Origin: Coraliomargarita sinensis
Lineage (GTDB): Bacteria > Verrucomicrobiota > Verrucomicrobiia > Opitutales > Coraliomargaritaceae
Length of the DNA: 64,000 nucleotides
Assembly: GCF_003185655.1 (NCBI RefSeq)
Contig: NZ_QHJQ01000004.1
Coordinates: 1 to 64,000 of the forward strand
Reading direction: 5' to 3'
In this document: one piece after another, positions 8,401 through 17,166 of the stretch
Numbering within the stretch: position 1 is the first letter of the stretch
Layout of the letters: every line of letters starts with the position of its first letter
The notes under the pieces: model-generated
Told to the model about the DNA's origin: nothing
The model's input: only the letters and a program-made list of their open reading frames with translations
Databases searched by the model: none
Translations under genes and position numbers: made by a program

Positions 8401-9761
8401 TGGCTGAACCTGCAAATCAACCAATTCCAGATCGAGGAACACGGGTTCTTCGCTTACTGTGCCTGCTGTACCTGTTTCTCCTCGTGGTGGAAGGGGCACT
8501 CCGGAAGTGGGTTTTCCCCAGCCTATCCGACGCCCTGCTCTTGGTCAGGGATCCGATCGTGCTCTATGCTTACTTTCAAGCTCTGGTTCGCGGGCGCTTC
8601 CCGCATAACAATTTTGTCATATTCGGGTTTGTTCTCATCTCGCTCTGGGTCGCAGTGACTTTGTTCATCGGGCATGGAAATCTAATCGTGGCCGGATTCG
8701 GATTCCGAACCAATTTCTTTCATTTTCCGATGGCCTTTATCATGGGCACTGTTTTCTACCGCCGTGATGTCATTGAGCTTGGTAAATGGTGGCTCTTGGG
8801 GACCATCGGTATGACAGGCATCATCGCCATGCAGTTTTACATGCCCCAATCGGCGTGGATTAACCAGGGGGTCGGCGGAGTCGAAGGCGCCGGGTTCAGC
8901 GGGGCAATGGGCCGCTATCGCCCTCCGGGCACTTTCAGCTTCATCGTCGGTGTGGTTTGGTACTATGTCTTCGCCACTGCTTTTTTGGTCGGGGGCATCA
9001 CACAGCACAAGAGATATCCAAAATGGCTGATTACCACCTCGGCAATTGCCATCATTATTGCGATTCCCGTCTCGATTAGCCGGTCACTCATTTTAGCCGC
9101 CGCATTGACTTTCGTAACAGGCTTACTGGTGTCGGGGCTGCAAAGGAATGCGCTTCGCCGCTATGGGCGGATCTTTGTTTTTGCAGTCATCGGCTTGATC
9201 GTGGCGGCACAATTCCCGGTCTTCGACGAGGCCAAGGAGGCCTTTTTCAGCAGATGGGAACACTCTACCCGTGATGACCTGGGAGGCGTCAAGGGCGCCA
9301 TTGTGGGGCGCATCATTAATGATTTCATCGGCCCCTTTGTCGACGACAACGAAATCCCTATTCTCGGTGTGGGAATCGGCGCCGGCACCCAGGTCGGCAA
9401 CAAATTACTCCGGGGGAGCCGTGATTTTCAACTCGGTGAGGGCGAGTGGTTCCGGATCACTGCCGAGGGAGGGATTATTTTCGGCAGCTTATACATTTTA
9501 TGGCGTATCCTCCTGACCTGTACCTTGCTAAAATATTCCATGAGGTCTTATTTGGGTGGCAATGGGCTCGGCCTGATTTTTCTCTCTGCGACTGCATTCA
9601 ACCTACTTGTCGGACAGATCGGGCAAAGCACGATTCTAGGGTTTACCATTATGGGGATAGGTTTGACGGTAGCATCAATGCGTGAACGAAAGTCGATAAA
9701 CCTTTCATCCGATGAAGGGCAATCCGACAAAGCACCAGCTTCTCCATGCGAATCATCCTGA
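8400..9761 (+). CDS. O-antigen ligase/polymerase-like membrane protein
   Basis: A 453-residue polytopic membrane protein with roughly ten to twelve hydrophobic helices and a longer hydrophilic loop at about 270-350. That layout fits the Wzy/WaaL/O-antigen ligase superfamily, which polymerises or transfers lipid-linked glycans at the periplasmic face. The loop contains GVGIGAGTQVGNKLL, close to the conserved G-x-G-x-G segment seen in Wzy_C proteins. Sequence alone cannot separate a polymerase from a ligase. The locus has a flippase at 13642 and no other Wzy candidate, so polymerase is the simpler reading. The start overlaps the previous stop (TGATG), and the end overlaps the next gene by 16 bp. 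Confidence 0.82.
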   Translation: MAEPANQPIPDRGTRVLRLLCLLYLFLLVVEGALRKWVFPSLSDALLLVRDPIVLYAYFQALVRGRFPHNNFVIFGFVLISLWVAVTLFIGHGNLIVAGFGFRTNFFHFPMAFIMGTVFYRRDVIELGKWWLLGTIGMTGIIAMQFYMPQSAWINQGVGGVEGAGFSGAMGRYRPPGTFSFIVGVVWYYVFATAFLVGGITQHKRYPKWLITTSAIAIIIAIPVSISRSLILAAALTFVTGLLVSGLQRNALRRYGRIFVFAVIGLIVAAQFPVFDEAKEAFFSRWEHSTRDDLGGVKGAIVGRIINDFIGPFVDDNEIPILGVGIGAGTQVGNKLLRGSRDFQLGEGEWFRITAEGGIIFGSLYILWRILLTCTLLKYSMRSYLGGNGLGLIFLSATAFNLLVGQIGQSTILGFTIMGIGLTVASMRERKSINLSSDEGQSDKAPASPCESS

Positions 9762-10918
9762 TAGGTAATTACCCTCCCGATCAACAGTGGAGCATGCGGC
9801 GCTTTACCGGGCAATTGAAAGAGGGCGTGGAAGCGCTGGGCGCAAGTGTGGAGGTCTACCTTCCCCCAGTTATCGTTGGTAAACTTGGTGCCCGAGGATA
9901 CGGGCTTGGAAAATGGCTGGGCTATGTCGACAAGTATTTAATCACACCGACCTTGCTTCGTAGGAAGCTCAGACGTGTGCCCCCAAATACCATCGTACAT
10001 ATTTGCGACCATTCCAACTCAATCTATGTCAAAGCGCTGGGCAAAAGACCCCACCTGATTACCTGCCATGACCTTCTGGCCATTCGGAGCGCTCACGGCG
10101 AGATCAGCCAAAACCAGACGAAATGGAGTGGTCGACTGCAGCAAAAAATGATCCTCAAGGGCTTGAAACGTAGTCGTCAGATCGTCTCTGTCTCGGAGGC
10201 GACACGCAGGGATGTCGCACGTCTGGTCGGCAATCGAAGCGAATTGCAATATCTGGTCCCCAATTCACTCAACGACGACTTCATCGAAGAGACACAGGCA
10301 GGCGGGAAGGACCGGGAGAAAAAAGGACCGCCGCGGAGGAACCTTTTTAATGGCATGCCCTATATCATACATATCGGGGGTGAGAAATGGTATAAAAACC
10401 GCAGTGCTGTTCTGGAGATTTTCGCGTCTCTACAGAAGGATGGCAACCAGTTGCAGCTCGTTGTGGTCGGGCCGCGGTTCTCCGATGCAGCACTGGAAAA
10501 GTCCGGCTGCCTTCAAATGAAGGAGAAAATTCACTATTTTAGTGGCATCAGCGATCATGACTTACGGGGGCTCTACAGGAATGCGGAACTGCTGCTTTTC
10601 CCTTCACTGATCGAAGGCTTCGGATGGCCTATTCTGGAAGCGCAGGCCTGCGGTTGTCCCGTAGCGACTTTTGCCATCGAACCCATGTCCTCCCTGAATG
10701 CGTTACCCGAACTAACCGCCGGTGACGGAACAGGCGGGAACGACGATATTATCAAACTTGTGGCGGCTTGCCAAAACCAGTTGGTTTTAAGCCACCGCGA
10801 GCGCTCCCCCCAGAAAGACAAAATCAGGCAATTCGCCGCAAAATTTTCCAACCAGGCATCGGCCGAAGCTTACATGGAAATTTACCGGGGCTTGCTTCTG
10901 AATGCCGGAGAATCATGA
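9746..10918 (+). CDS. Glycosyltransferase family 4 protein
   Basis: A 390-residue GT4 enzyme. The N-terminus MRIILIGNYPPDQQ is a typical acceptor-domain beta strand and loop. The donor domain starts near 215 with YIIHIGGEKWYKNR (214-227), and the Glu-x7-Glu motif is EGFGWPILE (290-298), followed by ACGCPVATF. This pattern is close to mannosyl/rhamnosyl-type GT4 proteins, but the donor sugar cannot be assigned. It lies inside the operon, starting 16 bp within the preceding membrane protein gene and overlapping the next start by 4 bp. Confidence 0.88.
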   Translation: MRIILIGNYPPDQQWSMRRFTGQLKEGVEALGASVEVYLPPVIVGKLGARGYGLGKWLGYVDKYLITPTLLRRKLRRVPPNTIVHICDHSNSIYVKALGKRPHLITCHDLLAIRSAHGEISQNQTKWSGRLQQKMILKGLKRSRQIVSVSEATRRDVARLVGNRSELQYLVPNSLNDDFIEETQAGGKDREKKGPPRRNLFNGMPYIIHIGGEKWYKNRSAVLEIFASLQKDGNQLQLVVVGPRFSDAALEKSGCLQMKEKIHYFSGISDHDLRGLYRNAELLLFPSLIEGFGWPILEAQACGCPVATFAIEPMSSLNALPELTAGDGTGGNDDIIKLVAACQNQLVLSHRERSPQKDKIRQFAAKFSNQASAEAYMEIYRGLLLNAGES

Positions 10919-12078
10919 AAATTTTACGGGTGATACACAGTGTCCAAGCGAAATCGGGAGGTCCGGTTGAAGGCTTGAAGCAGGCTGCCAAAGTCATGAG
11001 CGAATTGGGGGTCGAGCTTGAAATTGCCTGTCTGGATGCCCCTGAAGCTATCGAACAAGAGCTGGAGGAATTCATCTGGCCACTCCATGCACTGGGGCCC
11101 GGCAAGCTGGGCAACTACGCTTATACGAGTAAGATGAAGGCGTGGCTCGAACATAACGTACCTCGCTTTGATGCTGTGATCATTCATGGAAACTGGCAGT
11201 ACCACGGTCTAGCAGCATCCCGGTCCTGTCGCCGGCATAAGGTCCCCTACTTTATCTATCCGCATGGAATGTTGGATCCCTGGTTCAACGAAACCTACCC
11301 TCTGAAGAAAGTGAAAAAGCGGCTGTATTGGAATATTGGCGAACACCCGGTCCTGCACCACGCCAAGGCAGTGTTATTTACCTGCCAGGAAGAATGCCTC
11401 CGTGCGCGTCGTTGTTTTGCGCCCTATCATGTGAATGAAAAGGTTATCGGTTATGGCACCAATACTCCTGAATATGATATCGACTCGCTCCAAGCGTCCC
11501 GCCCTCATGAAGCACCCTACTTTCTCTTCATGTCACGAATCCAGGAGAAAAAGGGCCTGGACCTGCTGGTCGAGGCCTACTGCAAGCTAAGGAAAGAGTT
11601 ACCCGACCTGCCGGACCTTGTGATTGCAGGTCCCGAGCAACAACCCGAGTATGCGGAAAACCTCAAAACCAACTATCCGCAAAATAGAATCCACTGGCTC
11701 AGTGAGGTCCGGGGTCTGGATAAATGGAAGCTATTGGCGAATGCGGAGGCCCTCGTCCTACCTTCTCATCAGGAGAATTTCGGCATCGTAGTGGCCGAAG
11801 CGCTTGCGACAGGAACCCCCGCCCTGATCTCGGACAAGGTAAATATCCATACCGAAGTCGCGCAATATGGCGCCGGATTCGTTGAACCTGACGATCTATC
11901 CGGCACAACCCGGCTCCTCAAAAGATGGCATGCCCTCTCCTCGTCAGAAAAAGATAGAATGGCCACCGCTGCAAAAAGCCTTTTTAACAAACACTTCGAC
12001 ATCCGCCAAGCGAGCGAAGATTTGATTCAATACATACAAGAAAGCATTCAGTCCGATGAAAGAGCCCCAGCACGATAG
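10915..12078 (+). CDS. Glycosyltransferase family 4 protein
   Basis: A 387-residue GT4 enzyme. I chose the ATG at 10915 because it overlaps the upstream stop (ATGA) and begins the canonical MKILRVIHSV strand; an in-frame extension to 10768 would run back through the previous gene. Motifs are the acceptor loop SGGPVEGL (14-21), YPHGMLDPW (115-123), the donor loop FMSRIQEKKGLD (205-216), and E-x7-E in ENFGIVVAE (277-285). YPHGMLDPW with downstream ENFG is common in exopolysaccharide GT4 enzymes. It overlaps the acetyltransferase gene by 23 bp. Confidence 0.9.
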   Translation: MKILRVIHSVQAKSGGPVEGLKQAAKVMSELGVELEIACLDAPEAIEQELEEFIWPLHALGPGKLGNYAYTSKMKAWLEHNVPRFDAVIIHGNWQYHGLAASRSCRRHKVPYFIYPHGMLDPWFNETYPLKKVKKRLYWNIGEHPVLHHAKAVLFTCQEECLRARRCFAPYHVNEKVIGYGTNTPEYDIDSLQASRPHEAPYFLFMSRIQEKKGLDLLVEAYCKLRKELPDLPDLVIAGPEQQPEYAENLKTNYPQNRIHWLSEVRGLDKWKLLANAEALVLPSHQENFGIVVAEALATGTPALISDKVNIHTEVAQYGAGFVEPDDLSGTTRLLKRWHALSSSEKDRMATAAKSLFNKHFDIRQASEDLIQYIQESIQSDERAPAR

Positions 12079-12628
12079 CTTTCAAATCAATCTGGCCGAA
12101 TGCCGTACGGATTGGCCAGCGAGCACCAAGCTGAAGCGCGGACTCTGGCAGTGCCTCTGCAAGCCGGTTTATCGACTGATCCCTTTTCGTTTGAGCGGCA
12201 TACGCATTGCCATTCTTCGGGTTTTCGGTGCCAGAATCGGCCACCATTGCAACATACAAAAACGGGTCGACATCCTGATGCCGTGGAACCTGGAGATGGG
12301 CGACTATGTGGCCCTCGCGCACGACACCGTGCTTCTTAATTTTGCCAGAATCCGCATCGAATCCATGTCTGTCGTCTCACAGCATTCTCATCTTTGCACC
12401 GGCAGCCACGACACTTCGGATCCTCACTTTAAGTTAATCTATGAACCGATCACAATCGAAGCTGAATCATGGATCGCCAGCGGAGCCTTTGTCGGCCCCG
12501 GCGTAAGGATCGGACGTGGTTGCGTCATCGCGGCTCGGTCCGTGGTCACGAAAGATCAACCTGCCTGGTCGATCTGCGGCGGTCACCCTTGTAAAAAATT
12601 GAAAGAACGAATCGTAAATAATAGCTGA
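12056..12628 (+). CDS. WcaF-like hexapeptide acetyltransferase
   Basis: A 190-residue left-handed beta-helix acyltransferase of the WcaF/NodL/VatD type. A basic N-terminal helix region is followed by hexapeptide repeats from about 60 (IGHHCNIQKRVDILMP). The catalytic histidine region is SQHSHLCTGSHDTSDP (about 107-122). The repeats resume with IASGAFVGPGVRIGRGCVIA and end in the family signature GGHPCKKLKER (in place of GxPAK). It probably O-acetylates a sugar of the repeat unit using acetyl-CoA. It begins 23 bp inside the previous gene and shares TGATG with the next. Confidence 0.88.
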   Translation: MKEPQHDSFQINLAECRTDWPASTKLKRGLWQCLCKPVYRLIPFRLSGIRIAILRVFGARIGHHCNIQKRVDILMPWNLEMGDYVALAHDTVLLNFARIRIESMSVVSQHSHLCTGSHDTSDPHFKLIYEPITIEAESWIASGAFVGPGVRIGRGCVIAARSVVTKDQPAWSICGGHPCKKLKERIVNNS

Positions 12629-13602
12629 TGAAGGAAGCTCACGACGTAATCTGCACGCTATTTGAGGGCGACTACCATTACGGGGTGGCCGCATTGGTCA
12701 ATTCGCTATCAGCCAAGGGGTACAAGGGAAAAGTTCTTGCGGGCTACAAAGGGGCCCCTCCCCCATGGTTTCAGTCAGATCGTGAGGCCAGAATTGGTGA
12801 GCTCAATACGGTCTACACCACGCAGGGAGATTTTGAGCTGCATTTCGTCAAGTTGGACACGGATTATCACCTGACCAACTATAAGCCCGATTTCATGTTA
12901 ATGGTGGCTAGGTCCATACCGGACTGGAATACGATTTTCTACTTTGACCCCGATATTGTGATTGTGCGGAAGTGGCAATACTTCCGCGATTGGGCGCTGG
13001 CCGGGGTTTGCCTGTGCGAAGATGTCAACTCTCCTGTATATGAGCATAATCCAAAGCGGTCAGGCTGGCGCTCTTACTTTTCCAAATACGGAATCGAACT
13101 GAAATTCAAGTCACCGGTTTACGTCAATGGCGGCTGCGTCGGTATAACCAAAGAAAATATCAATTTTCTGGAGGAGTGGATCGAAATCCAGCTGGCGATG
13201 AGTGATGCGATTGGTGGCCTCTCGGTTTCGGACCTCGGCTTGCCAAAATCAACCGCACCCCGACTAGCTTATGATGTCACACAAATCTTCAAACTGACGG
13301 ACCAGGACGCCTTGAATGCGACCCTGGAATACACCCGGTCGACGTGCAGTATTCTGGGACCTGAAGGGATGAGTTTTAAACATGGGAGCAACTGGATGAC
13401 CCACGCCGTAGGCGGCAAGAAGCCCTGGCGAAAAAACTTTCTACTGGATATGTTCAAAGCCAAGCCCCCGACCCGGGCGGATAAGTCGTTCTGGTCTTCG
13501 CTTTCGGTGGGGATCCAGCCAACAAGTCATTCACGCCTGGTTCTTAAAAAAGTAACAGTAGCTCTGGCCGCTTTTGTGGGCCGCTTCTACAGGAGAGGTT
13601 GA
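12628..13602 (+). CDS. GT-A type glycosyltransferase
   Basis: A 324-residue nucleotide-diphospho-sugar transferase-like protein. It opens with VICTLFEGDYHYGVAALVNSL, as in GT8-like enzymes that begin with a nucleotide-binding strand. The metal-binding DxD is in FYFDPDIVIV (DPD at 107-109). NGGCVG near 170 and FKHGSNWMTH near the C-terminus resemble the acceptor/metal-ligand elements of GT8. There is no membrane segment. It is the last gene of the overlapping run; 39 bp separate it from the flippase gene. The substrate is unknown. Confidence 0.75.
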   Translation: MKEAHDVICTLFEGDYHYGVAALVNSLSAKGYKGKVLAGYKGAPPPWFQSDREARIGELNTVYTTQGDFELHFVKLDTDYHLTNYKPDFMLMVARSIPDWNTIFYFDPDIVIVRKWQYFRDWALAGVCLCEDVNSPVYEHNPKRSGWRSYFSKYGIELKFKSPVYVNGGCVGITKENINFLEEWIEIQLAMSDAIGGLSVSDLGLPKSTAPRLAYDVTQIFKLTDQDALNATLEYTRSTCSILGPEGMSFKHGSNWMTHAVGGKKPWRKNFLLDMFKAKPPTRADKSFWSSLSVGIQPTSHSRLVLKKVTVALAAFVGRFYRRG

Positions 13603-13641
13603 TCTCCGTGGAGTAATCCTATTCGCCAGCAGATTTAGTTC

Positions 13642-14931
13642 GTGCAAAGTCGCCAAAAATCAAACATGCGGACGTCGGTTTTCCCAAAAGCATTGAACTG
13701 GTTTAAACTGGTTTCGCTGACCGGTTCGACCCAGCTGGTTGTTCAGGCCATCGGCTTTATCTGCGGCATTCTGGTTGTTCGTCTGCTTCCCTCCAGCGAG
13801 TATGCATACTATACTCTGGCGAATACTATGCTGGGGACGATGACGCTCCTCGCGGACGGCGGCATCGCCAACGGTGTGATGGCCCAGGGAGGTAAGGTTT
13901 GGAAGGATAAGATGCGACTGGGTACCGTTTTAAGCACAGGAATCGTGTTACGAAAGAAATTTGCCGTTTTCAGTCTGTTGGTTGCGACCCCTGTCCTGTT
14001 GTGGTTATTACGAACGAACGATGCATCCTGGCTGATGTCGGTCATGATTACCCTGTCCGTGATACCGGCATTCATAAGTGCACTCACCGGAAAAATCATC
14101 CGGATCGGACCAAAACTGAATCAGGACATTCTACCGCTTCAAAAGATCACGGTTTTGCAAAACAGCGGCCGCCTCTTCCTGACAGCTATCTTTGTTTTTG
14201 CGTTCCCGTTTGCGGGAATTGCCATTTTGGCCACCGGCATCAGTGAAGTATATGCGAATTACCGCTTGCGCCGCATCTCACATAAATATGCTGATTTCTC
14301 CCAAAAGGAGGATCCGGAGGTGCGGTCAAAAATCCTCAATACGGTCAAACGCATCATGCCTGGAGCTGTTTACTACAGCATATCCAGCCAGATCACGATC
14401 TGGGTGATTTCGATCTTTGGGTCGACTCAAGCGTTGGCGGAAGTCGGCGCACTTACCCGCCTCGGCATGGTGCTCACTGTTTTCTCGATTACCTTTTCAA
14501 CCCTGATAACGCCGCGTTTCGCGAGATTTCCCTTCGCTCCAAAAATACTCATCAGGTATTTCCTCGGCATCCAGCTCGCGCTCATTCTTCTGGCCTATGC
14601 GATTGTCACGACTGTGTGGCTATTTCCTGCCCAAGTTCTTTGGATACTTGGCGAGGGCTATGCCGGGCTGACCAGCGAAGTCGTATTGATGTCCGCTGGT
14701 TATGCCTTCGGCTTGGTAGGCGGATGCATGAGTCAGCTTTGCTCCTCCCGGGGTTACCTCTTCAAAGGTTACATTATGGTGGGATTCGGAGTCCTGCAAA
14801 ATGCAATGATTCTACTGGTCGACTACGCCTCACTTGAGGGAATCTTGCTGTATTCTCTGCTGGTCTCACTGACAAGTATCGTCTACACAAATGCCCAGTT
14901 CTTGTTTAAATTGAAAGACAACGGTTCCTGA
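13642..14931 (+). CDS. Wzx-like polysaccharide flippase
   Basis: A 429-residue membrane protein with about twelve predicted helices and the MATE/Wzx-type opening LVSLTGSTQLVVQAIGFICGILVVRLLP. Wzx proteins flip undecaprenyl-linked repeat units across the inner membrane, feeding a Wzy-type polymerase such as the 8400-9761 product. The start drawn is GTG at 13642. An ATG at 13666 (residue 9) is equally plausible, since conserved sequence starts only after it. It follows the transferase operon by 39 bp and probably belongs to the same transcript. Confidence 0.85.
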   Translation: MQSRQKSNMRTSVFPKALNWFKLVSLTGSTQLVVQAIGFICGILVVRLLPSSEYAYYTLANTMLGTMTLLADGGIANGVMAQGGKVWKDKMRLGTVLSTGIVLRKKFAVFSLLVATPVLLWLLRTNDASWLMSVMITLSVIPAFISALTGKIIRIGPKLNQDILPLQKITVLQNSGRLFLTAIFVFAFPFAGIAILATGISEVYANYRLRRISHKYADFSQKEDPEVRSKILNTVKRIMPGAVYYSISSQITIWVISIFGSTQALAEVGALTRLGMVLTVFSITFSTLITPRFARFPFAPKILIRYFLGIQLALILLAYAIVTTVWLFPAQVLWILGEGYAGLTSEVVLMSAGYAFGLVGGCMSQLCSSRGYLFKGYIMVGFGVLQNAMILLVDYASLEGILLYSLLVSLTSIVYTNAQFLFKLKDNGS

Positions 14932-14966
14932 GCGGAATCGACACCACTTCGGCCGGATTCTGAAGA

Positions 14967-16226
14967 ATGATGCAGTATTACTCTAATCCCCGCATGGATA
15001 GGTTTCTCAACTTTTATTGCCCACTGGTCGTCGCTTGGTTCCCCTGGTATTGGTTTTCAGGCGACGTCGCGCATCTGCGCAGGATGGCCGGTAAGATACA
15101 ATGGAACAATGCAGAGGGAGGCATTAAGAAATCCATCCTGCTGGTGAAGACCCTGGTGTGGCCGCTGCACGCCCTGCCATCGATTTTTCTGGTTTATTAC
15201 AGTCAAAAATCAAACGCATTGAGAGTGTCAGGACGTAGCGGTATCCGCCAACTCAAAGAATTATTTTACTTCACCTACTGCTGGGGTTTTGCGCCACAGG
15301 ATTACTATGAAAGGCGTATGTACGTGGAGGAGCTTTCCTCCACCCTTCCCTTTTTTCTGTCCGAGAGAGAACTGACCGTTCTTAGTGTTTGGATTAATGA
15401 TCGATGGGATGAGACGATTGTGAACAACAAAGCGTTATTCGCCGATAGTAGCCGTAAAATGGGGCTTCCCATCCCCGAAGAGTTTGCCCAGTTCAAGGAC
15501 GGGCAAATCCTTATTCCGGTGGACGGACAAGTCAGTCTCCCGGGCAAGTCACTTTATTTGAAGCCTGTTTCTGAGTCGGTTGGTCGGGGCATCGAGCGCT
15601 GGACTTATGAATCGAGTAACAAGGCCTGGTGTTTCGGGAACGAGGAACTGAATGATAAGGAATTAATCGACCACGCGATCGAGCTTTCGCGTAAGGACAT
15701 CTATGTGTTACAGGAAATGTTATCGAACCACCCATCAATCGAATGCTTTTCCGAGGGAGGCCTAATCACATTCAGGGTGGTGACAATTGGCGGCTACGAA
15801 AAAGAACCGGAAATATTGGCGGCTTACATGAGTGTCCCAATGGGAAATGCAATCGCCAACCACGAGAAGTATGGCGGTTTAAGAATCGAAATTGACCTGC
15901 AAACCAACCGGCTGAAGAAGGCATTCGCGAAACAACCACGACCGGCAATCTACACGACCCATCCCGTGACGGGTGTACAAATCGAGGGGGCCCGAATCGA
16001 AGAATGGTCCGGCATTGCGAAGCTTGCCTCTCGGGCGCAGCGTGCGTTTCCCGGAGTTTTTTTAATCGGTTGGGATGTGGCGCTGGCGCCGGACGGACCT
16101 AAGCTACTCGAAGGAAATACCCTATCAGGGTCCTTCCAGGGCTTTTTCCATGGCAGAACGACTTACCCGGAGCGGTATTTGAATGAATACCGTAGAAAAA
16201 CGAATGACGCCGGTTCAACCCAGTAG
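14967..16226 (+). CDS. Sugar-transfer-associated ATP-grasp protein
   Basis: A 419-residue protein resembling the ATP-grasp family found beside polysaccharide genes (ATPgrasp_ST type). The N-terminal 100 residues hold hydrophobic stretches (about 14-32, 57-78) that may dip into the membrane. The ATP-grasp region shows LYLKPVSESVGRGIERW near 197 (nucleotide-binding Lys and glycine-rich loop), a central VLQEMLSNHP (the VQE-like lid), and LLEGNTLSGSFQGFF near the C-terminus with the Glu/Asn metal ligands. Known ATP-grasp enzymes form amide or peptide bonds through acyl phosphates, so adding an amino acid or similar group to the glycan or its precursor is a reasonable but unproven idea. Its 3' end overlaps the convergent gene by 12 bp. 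Confidence 0.8.
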   Translation: MMQYYSNPRMDRFLNFYCPLVVAWFPWYWFSGDVAHLRRMAGKIQWNNAEGGIKKSILLVKTLVWPLHALPSIFLVYYSQKSNALRVSGRSGIRQLKELFYFTYCWGFAPQDYYERRMYVEELSSTLPFFLSERELTVLSVWINDRWDETIVNNKALFADSSRKMGLPIPEEFAQFKDGQILIPVDGQVSLPGKSLYLKPVSESVGRGIERWTYESSNKAWCFGNEELNDKELIDHAIELSRKDIYVLQEMLSNHPSIECFSEGGLITFRVVTIGGYEKEPEILAAYMSVPMGNAIANHEKYGGLRIEIDLQTNRLKKAFAKQPRPAIYTTHPVTGVQIEGARIEEWSGIAKLASRAQRAFPGVFLIGWDVALAPDGPKLLEGNTLSGSFQGFFHGRTTYPERYLNEYRRKTNDAGSTQ

Positions 16227-17120
16227 CTTCCTCTTCGCCCGCTTATACAAGTGTTCCAGCGAGTTTAATCGGCTGAACTCTCTGAGATACTCCTTCAACA
16301 TCTTTTTGTTTCGCGGCACATGACCCATGTAGGAAAGCTTCAACGGGTCGACGGCCCGCTTAAAGGAGTGCGGGCCGTAACCTGAATAATGCAAATGACT
16401 GATCTTACGCCCCGCCTGACCCGATTGGATTAATTTGAGCGGTGTTTTGTAATCCCCTGCCCATGAGCTGAGCCAATTGTTCGGAGGCTTGCAGAGGTTG
16501 AGGCAATTCCAGTCACCCAGCATTGCCGCCAAATGAAGCATTGTTTGATCATGAGCTTTACAAACGTCCTTGTTGGCCTCGATCCACTTAATCGCCCGAC
16601 GCATCCCGGAAACTAACTTATCCGACTTCCTGGCAACAAAATGCCCGGCTGTGATGGCCTCTTCCAGTGCACCTTCACCGAAGCTTGTTTTTATGACATC
16701 AGGATTGTGGTAGTTGAACCTTCCCTTAGTCGTGTACTCCTCATCCGCATGCAAAAGGTCGTAGTTATCGAGCAGATCGAAGAGTACCTGCCAATTGGTA
16801 AGAGCAACTACATCATTGTCGGAGTAACAGAAGGTTTCGTAGGGGCCAAAAAAAGCGAGAAACCGCCTTAAAAATCCGTCTGGACAAAACGTCAGAGTTT
16901 GTGAGATCTCGGCAATGAACTCATTCGCTTCACCGGGGAAATCTTCCGGCTGCATCACCTCGACCTCTTTCAGTGCAAAATCATTGCTTACGGGGTCACC
17001 TCCGAAGGGAATCAAAATGATAGGCAGCTGACATCCGGATTCCCGGATCGAAAATACCAGGTTCACAAAGTCTGATTCACTTTGCTTATTCGCGACCAAA
17101 TATATTGCTGCTTCACTCAT
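16215..17120 (-). CDS. GT-A type glycosyltransferase-like protein
   Basis: A 301-residue protein with a nucleotide-sugar-transferase layout. It starts with AAIYLVANKQSESDFVNLVFSI, has the DxD-type motif CYSDNDVVAL (DND at 101-103), an AITAGHFVARKSDK segment where GT8/GT-A enzymes place the acceptor loop, HDQTMLH near 190, and a basic C-terminus. It resembles the 12628-13602 product in plan but not closely in sequence. It is encoded on the minus strand and lies downstream of the ATP-grasp gene at 17167-18333 with a 46-bp gap, so the two may share a transcript. The substrate is unknown. Confidence 0.65.
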   Translation of the reverse strand: MSEAAIYLVANKQSESDFVNLVFSIRESGCQLPIILIPFGGDPVSNDFALKEVEVMQPEDFPGEANEFIAEISQTLTFCPDGFLRRFLAFFGPYETFCYSDNDVVALTNWQVLFDLLDNYDLLHADEEYTTKGRFNYHNPDVIKTSFGEGALEEAITAGHFVARKSDKLVSGMRRAIKWIEANKDVCKAHDQTMLHLAAMLGDWNCLNLCKPPNNWLSSWAGDYKTPLKLIQSGQAGRKISHLHYSGYGPHSFKRAVDPLKLSYMGHVPRNKKMLKEYLREFSRLNSLEHLYKRAKRKLLG

Positions 17121-17166
17121 TGATATGTTTCGGACAAGCTTCTGATTCTGGGATTACGGGTACCTG

